NCBI GenBank assembly: GCA_947471745.1
Contig: CANJKZ010000778.1
Coordinates: 480,001 to 544,000, forward strand
Length of the DNA: 64,000 nt
Reading direction: 5' to 3'
Source: Closterium sp. Naga37s-1
Lineage: Eukaryota; Streptophyta; Zygnematophyceae; Desmidiales; Closteriaceae
Part shown: positions 33,421 to 41,500 of the stretch, piece by piece
Position numbering within the stretch: position 1 is the stretch's first letter
Layout of the letters: each line of letters begins with the position of its first letter
The notes under the pieces: generated by a model
What the model was told of the DNA's origin: nothing
What the model saw: the letters and a program-made list of their open reading frames with translations, nothing else
Database searches by the model: none
Translations under genes and position numbers: made by a program

Positions 33421-34487
33421 GACAGCAGTAGACTGGCAGAGAGAGCAGCGGGGTAGGGCAGTGCAGTGGCAGAGGCGCTGCTCTTACCAGGCAGGTGGGG
33501 CGGGCCGAGGCAGGCCGGCAGGGACAGGGCCGCGACGGCAGGGACTGCGGCGTCTCGGTTGCGGCGGCGTGGCGGCTCGGCGGCTCGGCGGCTCGGCGGC
33601 TCGGCGGCTCGGCTGCAGGGCGGCTCGGCGGCTCGGCGGCTCGGCGGCTGGGCAGCTCGGCGGCTCGGCGGCTCGGCGGCACGGCGGCAAGGGCGGCCCG
33701 GCGGCTCGGCGGCTCGGCGGTGACGGCGGCTCGGCTGCTCGACGGGGCCGGGAAGGGCGGCTGAGGGGCCGAGGAAGGGCGGCAGGGCCGCGAAGGGCGG
33801 CGACGGGGCCGCAAGGGGCGGCAACGAGGCCGCTGAAGGGCGGCGACGAGGCCGCTGAGGGGCGGCGACGGGGCCGCTGAAGGGCGGCGACGAGGCCGCG
33901 AAAGGGCGGCGACGGGGCCGCGGAAGGGCGGCAATGGGGCCGCTGAAGGGCGGCGACGGGGCCGCGGAGGGGCGGCGACGTGGCCGCTGAAGGGCGGCGA
34001 CGAGGCCGAGGGGAGGGGGGGACGGCGACGGGGCCGCGAAGGGCGGCTACGGGGTCGCGGCTCGGCGGCGACGGGGCCGAAAGGGGCGGCGACGGGGCCG
34101 TAAGGGGCGGCGACGGGGCCGTAAGGGGCGGCGATGGGGCCTTAAGGGGCGGCGACGGGGCCGTAAGGGGCGGTCGCGGGGCCGTGAGGGGCGGCGACGG
34201 GGCCGTAAGGGGCGGTCGCGGGGCCGTGAGGGGCGGCGACGGGGCCGTAAGGGGCGGTCGCGGGGCCGTAAGAGGCGGTCGCGGGGCCGTAAGGGGCGGC
34301 GACGGGGCCGCTAAGGGGCCACGCGGGGCCTAGAGAGGGCAGCGACGGGGCCTGAGGGGCCGCTAAGAAGGGCGCGACGGGTCGCTAGGGGCGGGACATT
34401 AGGCGCGCTTCGGGCAGGGGCGGCACGCGCCCCGGGTAGGAAAAAAAATCTTGGTGGGCCCTAGGAACAGTTCCCACGAGGGAACCT
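33421..34487 (-). repeat. GC-rich degenerate tandem leader of element D
   Basis: On the plus strand: CGGCTCGGCGGCTCGG-type repeats (about 33560-33740), then GGCGACGGGGCCGTAAGGGG-type repeats (about 33780-34320). Located between primer site and gag, as in A and C. Confidence 0.8.
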
Positions 34488-34498
34488 GCTCGATACCA
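34488..34498 (-). promoter_or_regulatory. primer binding site of D, one base short
   Basis: Reads TGGTATCGAGC on the minus strand, directly after the LTR. Same one-base-shorter variant as in C. Confidence 0.8.
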
Positions 34499-34627
34499 TG
34501 AGAAACTTAGAATGAGAATGAATTGATTAAGGAATGAAAGTGATACAAATATGAAACCCTAGAATTGTGTACCCCTTAGTATCTAACCCGCTACAGCCTA
34601 CACAGGCTAGATCATATAAGTTTGACA
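34499..34627 (-). repeat. 5' LTR of element D
   Basis: 129 bp, three differences from the other LTR. Followed on the plus strand by ATTCC. Confidence 0.93.
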
Positions 34628-34632
34628 ATTCC

Positions 34633-34792
34633 AACTTTTCGAAATTCGCCTGGTCAACTGGTCAGTCACGGGTCAACTCAGCGGTTAACGCATTCTGCAC
34701 CGTCAGATCCATTTTCAACCGGGATATGCAGTTTTCACGCTACTGCACGACTCGTCTACGGATAAGGGGACCTTATCTAGAAGGTGGGAGAA
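34633..34792 (+). other. internal segment 5 of X with polypurine tract
   Basis: Last 160 bp of the X interior. It ends in the purine run AGAAGGTGGGAGAA (34779-34792) immediately before the 3' LTR, a normal plus-strand primer. Confidence 0.75.
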
Positions 34793-35076
34793 TGTAAGGA
34801 TTTTGCCAATTCCTTACTGTAGCCTTGCCTTAACGGGTACAGCCCGAGCACTTCGCGTCAGGTGGCTCGGCCTACACTTCCGCACCGAACCAAGGCCGAG
34901 TCGCCCCGCACCAACCGCGACACATCCAACCCATCCACGTCCCGAGGTCCTCGCCTAGCACGGTTTCGACCCTATAAATGCGTGCTCCTTTATCATTCTT
35001 GATAATTCAGTAATTCTGTAATCACGGTCTCTTTATAGAAGTCTTCCGCGCACTCTGTTTAGTAAAACTCATAACA
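34793..35076 (+). repeat. 3' LTR of element X
   Basis: 284 bp, about seven differences from 6427-6710. Followed by AGTTT. Confidence 0.93.
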
Positions 35077-35081
35077 AGTTT

Positions 35082-35590
35082 GGTGAACGAAACCACTCAA
35101 CCGAAGTCAACGCGAGAATTTTTTGGTTTGGAAGGCAGGTCCGGGTAGGTTGCGAGACCTTCGTCTTCACGAAATCATTTCCCGAAAGAAGTCTTTCGCA
35201 ATTCGTGGGGCAATTCCTTCACGGAGCCATTTTGCGAGACCCTCGTGTCAACTCGTTTGTTTACTGTTTATGGATCGTGGCTGAGGACGGTTCCATACGT
35301 TCTAAATCGGTGTTTTTTATATCATCGTACCTCACCGTGACAGTATGAGCAGGGTGAAAAAAACATGTGTGTTAACTACCAGGTTAGAACATCAGTGTCT
35401 AGTCTACATTTTCAGGCTAGTATAGCTAGGTATAACTAGTGAGACCAGAGCTTCTACGAGCATACATTTAGGCAGGTACGAGCATACTATTAGTTAGGGC
35501 CTGGGCGTTTATAGGAATTGTGGGTCGCTCCATAGTTAGACTCTAACCCCGACCAGAATTCGTAACAGTCAGACGCGACACACCATTCTG
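35082..35590 (+). other. intergenic region upstream of TRM6
   Basis: 0.5 kb between the right end of X and the TRM6 start codon. It must contain the TRM6 promoter and 5' UTR, or what remains after X inserted. No TATA box or other motif could be assigned. Confidence 0.5.
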
Positions 35591-38500
35591 ATGGGGGGAG
35601 CAACGGGGGAGGACGGGCTAAAGGATGAAACGGCGCACGAAGCGGGGGGGAACTCAGGGAGCGGGGCGACAGCGCATGGGGCGGGGGAGAACGCGGGGAG
35701 CGGAGCAACAGCGCACAATGCGGGAAAGGAGGGGGGCGAGGCGGCAACAGCGCACGAGACGGGGGAGGAGCGGGGCGAGATTGCGACAGTGCACGGGACG
35801 ATGAGGGAGGGGATGGCGGTGCTGATTGACGTGAACGGCGAAAAGGCGTCCTTCGCCATGCTGCAGCGAAACAGGTGCGTCTTTCGCCATGCTGCTGCGA
35901 AACAGGTGCGTCTTTCGCCATGCTGCAGCGAAACAGGTGCGTCTTTCGCCATGCTGCAGCGAAACAGGTGCGTCTTTCGCCATGCTGCAGCGCAACAGGT
36001 GCGCCTCGCAGTTTCTCTTCCCCTCATTCGCCGCCTCTACTGCCCCACCACACCACCCCCCATATTCTCTCCTCCTCCCTTTGTCCACCCTCCCCCTTTT
36101 CTTCGCTCCTTCCTCCTGTTTTCTTCTGATCCCCGCTGTCCCACCTCCCTGCACTCCCTTTTTTCCCGTCATCCCAAACCTCTCGTAAACCCCTATCCCC
36201 CTAGCCCCCATTATCCCCCTTCCCCCTTTCTCAGTCTTCCACCCTCCCCGCGCCCCTCTCCCTCCCAGAACCGCACGGGTGGGCAAGCAGCAGTGCTCCC
36301 TCGCGCCCCTCATAGGCTGCCCCTATCGTCTATCCCTCTTCCCCCCTTCATCATCTCTTCTTCCCGTGCCAACTCTTCCCCCTTTCCCCATTCTCCCCTC
36401 CTCCCCTCCCCGCGCCCCCCTCTCCGCCCAGAACTGTGCGGGTGGGCAAGCAGCAGTGCTCCCTCGCGCCCCTCATAGGCTGCGCCTATCGTGTTTCCTT
36501 CGTCTCCCCTTCATCCTCTCTTCTTCCCCTGCCAACTTTTCCCATTTCTCCCTTCCCCCATTCCCACCTCTCCGCCTCCCCCCTCCCCATCCTCCCCTCC
36601 CCACCCCCCTCTCCTCCTCCCCAGCACCGTGCGAGTGGGCAAGCAGCACTGCTCCCTCGCGCCCCTCCTCAGCTGCCCCTTTTGCTTCCCCCCACTCCCC
36701 CCGCCCCTCTTCCCCTCTTCCCCCCAGCACCGTGCGAGTGGGCAAGCAGCAGTGCTCCCTTGCCCCCCTCATAGGCTGCCCCTTTGGGTCTGTCTTTGAG
36801 CTGCGCATGGGGGGAGAGGAGGGCGCAGGGGGGGGCGGGGGGGAGGGGGGAGGCGGAGAGGGGGAAGGCGGAGAGGGGAGCCAAGCGAAGGGCGCGGGAG
36901 GGGAGAAGGAGGATGATAAGGGCGATGGGGGGAAGGGCGGAAGGGGAAAATGGGGTGGACGGGGGGGAGGAAGAGGTGGAGGGGGGAGGGGAGGGGGGAG
37001 AGGAGGAAGGAGGCCGCAGCTGGTGCGAGTGTCAAAGGAGCAACTGAGGGAAGGTGAGTTACTGAATAAGTGAAGCAGGGAGGGACGGAGGGCGAGGGGG
37101 AGGGAGAAGAGGCGCTCTCTCCTCTCCTGCTCTTTCACACCAAACCAGAGTTTTGAAACGTCTGGCGACCGCTTTCGCACCCAGCACCCAATGAATGAAG
37201 GATTGATCCCATCCGAAACATGTTTGCCGCGTTTTAGTCTCTTAGTGGAGCCAAGGTTTGGGCTTCAATTCTCGGTTCTCTGACACCTTCACGCACTGCT
37301 CTCAATCTTATGCTAAAGATTCGTCTGAAACGCTTCTCGCGCAGTCTACATGCCTGACGCACCAAGCACTCACTGTTTGTATGTGCCCTGACTGACCACC
37401 GCTTCTCTATCGTTCCAGATTCTCTTGCTGCCATTGGGGAGGTAGACGCTGCTGCTGTTATGACTGCTGCCACCGCTGCTGGTGATACTGCTGCTGATGC
37501 TGCAAAGAGTGGAGAAGCAGAGATGGGTGCAGAGGGCAGCAGCGGGGGGGTGAAGGACAATCGCAATCTGATCGACGATAACACGGCGCAGAAGCTATCG
37601 GCTAATGAGATTGAAGCACTCAAGAGGTGACTGGCCAAACCAGAAGAAGCACACTCAACTCAACCAGCTTTCACCATTTTTTCGTTTGCAAAGCCTTTAC
37701 ATGTTTCCACTTTGTTCACCTTCCCAACCTTCTTCACAGTTTTCTTTACTTCAACTTTCTTTTCCTTTTCACCATGTCTACTGTTCATGTTCCAATTCTG
37801 GCTTGGTCACCTTTTCACCACTTGACCCTTTTCACCACTTGACCCTTTTCACCACTTGACCCTTTTCACCACTTGACCCTTTTCACCACTTGACCCTTTT
37901 CACCACTTGACCCTTTTCCCTCTGGCTCTCCACCTTGTGCTCGTTTTCAGGCAAGCAGCATCGGGCCATGAGGTGGTGCGGGCACTGGCGGCCAACAGCG
38001 TCTCCTTCCTCTCCAAAACCGACTTCGCCCAGGTCATGCTTCGCCCAGGTCATGCCCGCCCGCTGCTGCTTGCTGCTCGCTGCTTGCTCCTACTTGCTGT
38101 CTGCTACTTTCCATTCCACTACCGACTCGCACCTCCTTCTACACCAAAACCTACTTCGCCCAGGTCATGCCTGCGCTGCGCCTGAATGCTCCTCCTCGCT
38201 GCGGGATACGTTCTTTCTCTACTTGCTCCTGCCTCCTTTCAACGCCCGCTTCTGCTCGCTCCTGTATGAATCTCACTCTCATCCCCTCTCCACACAAGAG
38301 GTATCTGAGGAAGAAGCAGAAAGAGCAGGCAAAACGCACTCTCGTGTGATTATCATTACATTACTGTGTCATCCTTCTCTCGCTTGAATCACCCAATCCC
38401 TTCGCGCTCCACAACAGGAGAAGTATCTGAGGAAGAAGCAGAAGAAGCACGCTCCCCGCCTGGTCGCCCGCTTTCCCACAGCTGACAGGTCTCTCTGCCT

Positions 38501-41500
38501 AGCCTAACCACCATGCCTCTCTGCCTAGCCTACCCACCATGCCTCTCTGCCTAGCCTACCCACCATGCCTCTCTGCCTAGCCTACCCACCATGCCTCTCT
38601 GCCTAGCCTACACACCATGCCTCTCTGCCTAGCCTACCCACCATGCCTCTCTGCCTAGCCTACCCACCATGCCTCTCTGCCCAGCCGCGATGCCTCTCCA
38701 GCCATGTTTGCAACCATGCAACATCCACCCACGTCCTTCACTTCTACATGCCCATGTCTGCATGACTCTAACACTCATATGCGTACACCCCAATATCATG
38801 AGCTGTGTACAGCATTGTATCGTGCACTGAACTGAACATCGCTGTTTTCTGTCATATCGTTTACACGGTTTCCCTACACGATGCATACACCACAAATAGT
38901 TTCTGTGGTCTCGGGACTGCCTGCATTCACAATACTTAGAAAAAAGTATTCACTGAACCTGTTCTAACCCCTCTTCCTTATCTTTCTCCTTCTCGTCGTG
39001 CCTCATCCTTGCTCCCACCGCACATCAGCGTGTGCGAAGCGTACTTCGCCAAGGCGCCTGCCAGGATTGGGTGAGTGAAATAGGGTGTGAGCGAGTGAAG
39101 GGGGGCAGGGCAATAGTAGTCCTCTCTAGTCCTCCTTACTCCTCACGTCTCCCACATCAGCGTGTGCGAAGCGTACTTCGCCAAGGCGCCTGCCAGGATT
39201 GGGTGAGTGACAAGATGGCTTTTGAGAAATTTCAAGAGTGGATGAGTGAGAAGATGGCTTGCCTCCCCGAACAGTTTGGTTTCTCTAGCATGGCGTGATG
39301 GACAAAGCGGTGTGTAAAGCAGCATGCGACGCAGTGCACTCGGCAGCAGTGTATTTGCATACAGGCCAATGGCACAAAAACTATGTCTTTCTGTCAAACG
39401 GATATGGATTGCGTACCGTGTGTGTGTATTATGGTTGTGCTGTGTTGCTTCACCTTTTGTCCTTCTTGTCCCATATACCACAGTCTCCTCTCTTGCCAGT
39501 GGTAGCATCGCCAGTTCTGCTAGCCACGCACGCTTGCACCTGCTGCTCCAGGCAACTCTTTCCCCTCCTCCGCCGCCCATTGCTCCCCGTCTTTCTCACT
39601 CTCCCCACCTATCTTTCTCACTCTCCCCACCTATCTTTCTTCTCTCCCCAACCATCTTTCTTCTCTCCCCACCTATCTTTCTTCTCTCCCCACCTATCTT
39701 TCTTCTCTCCCCACCCATCTTTCTTCTCTCCCCACCTATCTTTCTTCTCTCCCCACCTATCTTTCTTCTCTCCCCACCTATCTTTCTTCTCTCCCCACCT
39801 ATCTTTCTTCTCTCCCCACTTATCTTTCTTCTCTCCCCGTGCGTGCCCTGCAGTTTCCTGCGCCCTGGCAGCCTGGCGATGTTACCAGGGCAACTTTTGA
39901 GAGGCACCTCAGAAGTCTGGCAATTCTGCTGACCACGGGCAATGTGTTCGCCCCCTCCCCTTGGACATGCTGCTTCAGGATAATCCTTCCCTTCCTCCAC
40001 CCATTACCCTCCCTCCATCATTATTCTTTTTTGCAGTTCCCTCCGCCCCGACAGCCTGGCAATGCAGCTAGCAATGGCCAATGCGGGCACACGCACACTC
40101 ACACGTGCTTCAGGCTAATCTTTTCCCCCCTCTCCACCCGTTGCTCCCCTCTCTCCCCATGTGTGCCCCGCAGTTTCCTCCGCCCTGACAGCCTGGCGAT
40201 GCTGCTAGCCATGGCCAATGTGGGAGCACACTCGCAGCTGCTCGTGCTGGACGGCACAGGGGGGCTCATCACGGCTGCTGCCGCGCAGAGGATGGGAGGC
40301 CACGGCGCCATCTGCAGCGCCTTCTATGCCTCGCATGTGTCCCACGCGCCCTCCATCGACATCATCCGCCATCTCAACCTCTCGCTGCCTGCTGCCGCCA
40401 TGTATGTCAGTGCCACCCCTCCCTCACTGCTGCCGCTGCCATAACCTCTCCCTGCCCGCCGCTGCCATGTCAGTTGCTCTGTCGTGTGGAATGTAGTGTA
40501 ACGTGGCATGTAACCTGCCTTGTATCGTGTCATGTGACATGTCCTGCCAGCATCTACACTTCTTTCCTCGCCCACATCCCTCGCCTGCATGCCATGCCAT
40601 GCCACATATCATGCCATGCCATGCCATGCCATGCCATGCCATGCACCCTCCACCATCACCATCCTTTGACACATCCTTAATACGGTCACTGATGCTCCCA
40701 TGCAATCTGTTTGTCATTCTCACTGTTGTCCCCCCCTTGCCAGCATTCATCGAGCATCGGTGCAGCAGTTGCTGGATGCACACCACAGCTGGTCGCAGCA
40801 GCAGCAGCAGCAGCAACAGAAGCACGTCACTGCAGCAGCGGATGCGCCACAAACAGCAGAGGCGGTTGCACCCGTCGCAACATTGAACGATGCGGTAGCA
40901 GCAGCAGATGCAGTAGATGCCTCAGGAGCAACAGCAGCAGCAGCTGATGGACAAACAGCTGGGGGCGGTGAAGGGGAGGAGGCTGAAGGGAGGCCTTGTA
41001 AGAGGCCGAAGGGGGAAGGGGACGAGAGTGCTGCTCAGACTGGATCAGAGGGAGCAGCCGGTGCTGAGGAAGAGAGAAAAGCAGCAGACGGTGTAGATGG
41101 GTTGAATGCGGTAGCAGAGGCTCCAGCAGTGGAGAAGATGGAAGTAGAGGAGGCAGAGGGAGTGAGAAGTGGTGTGAGAGAGGGGAGAGAGGGCGGAGGG
41201 AGGAAGGGGATGCGGGAGGGGGAGGGGAAGAGCAGCCTGACGCGGGAGGAGCGGGGAGCACAGGGGGCATTGGGCCGGGTGGCGTCAAGTGAGGTCATGC
41301 AGCAGTGGCTGCAAGAGCATGGGGGCTTCAGTAGGTGAGCTTTGCAGATTGCCTTGCCTGTAAGGGCATGGGGCCCTGTAAGGGCATGGTGAGGTTGAAA
41401 AGGGGGGCCTGATGGGCGCATCTACTCTCAAGTCATGCAGCAGTGGCTGAAGGAACATTGCATCGCCTGTAAGGGCACGGGTTAGGACGGCTTCTAGTGA

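Larger units (their letters stand above)
27111..34627 (-). mobile_element. element D: Ty1/copia retrotransposon on the minus strand, decayed
   Basis: The 129-bp LTRs at 27111-27239 and 34499-34627 differ at three positions. The target duplication ATTCC (27106-27110 and 34628-34632) is exact. On the minus strand the order is LTR, primer site (34498-34488), GC-rich leader, Gag-Pol, purine block, LTR. LTR divergence is higher than in A, B and C, and coding decay is also the most advanced. Confidence 0.95.
6427..35076 (+). mobile_element. element X: LTR retrotransposon carrying four nested LTR insertions
   Basis: The two 284-bp LTRs (6427-6710 and 34793-35076) begin TGTAAGGA and end CATAACA. They are flanked by the same 5-bp target duplication, AGTTT (6422-6426 and 35077-35081), so both ends belong to one insertion. 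A primer site follows the left LTR and a purine tract precedes the right one, which gives plus orientation. Removing A, B, C and D with one target copy each leaves about 3.9 kb of internal sequence. It has no Gag, protease, integrase or reverse transcriptase motif in any frame, so X looks like a non-autonomous LARD-type element of about 4.4 kb. I count 7 differences between the LTRs (97.5% identity), more than for A, B, C or D, as expected for the oldest member of the nest. Confidence 0.93.

Noticed and set aside
39598-39900. 200-codon ORFs rich in LSFFSPH/IFLLSPP
   Set aside because: 21-bp pyrimidine repeat read in two frames within TRM6 intron 6.
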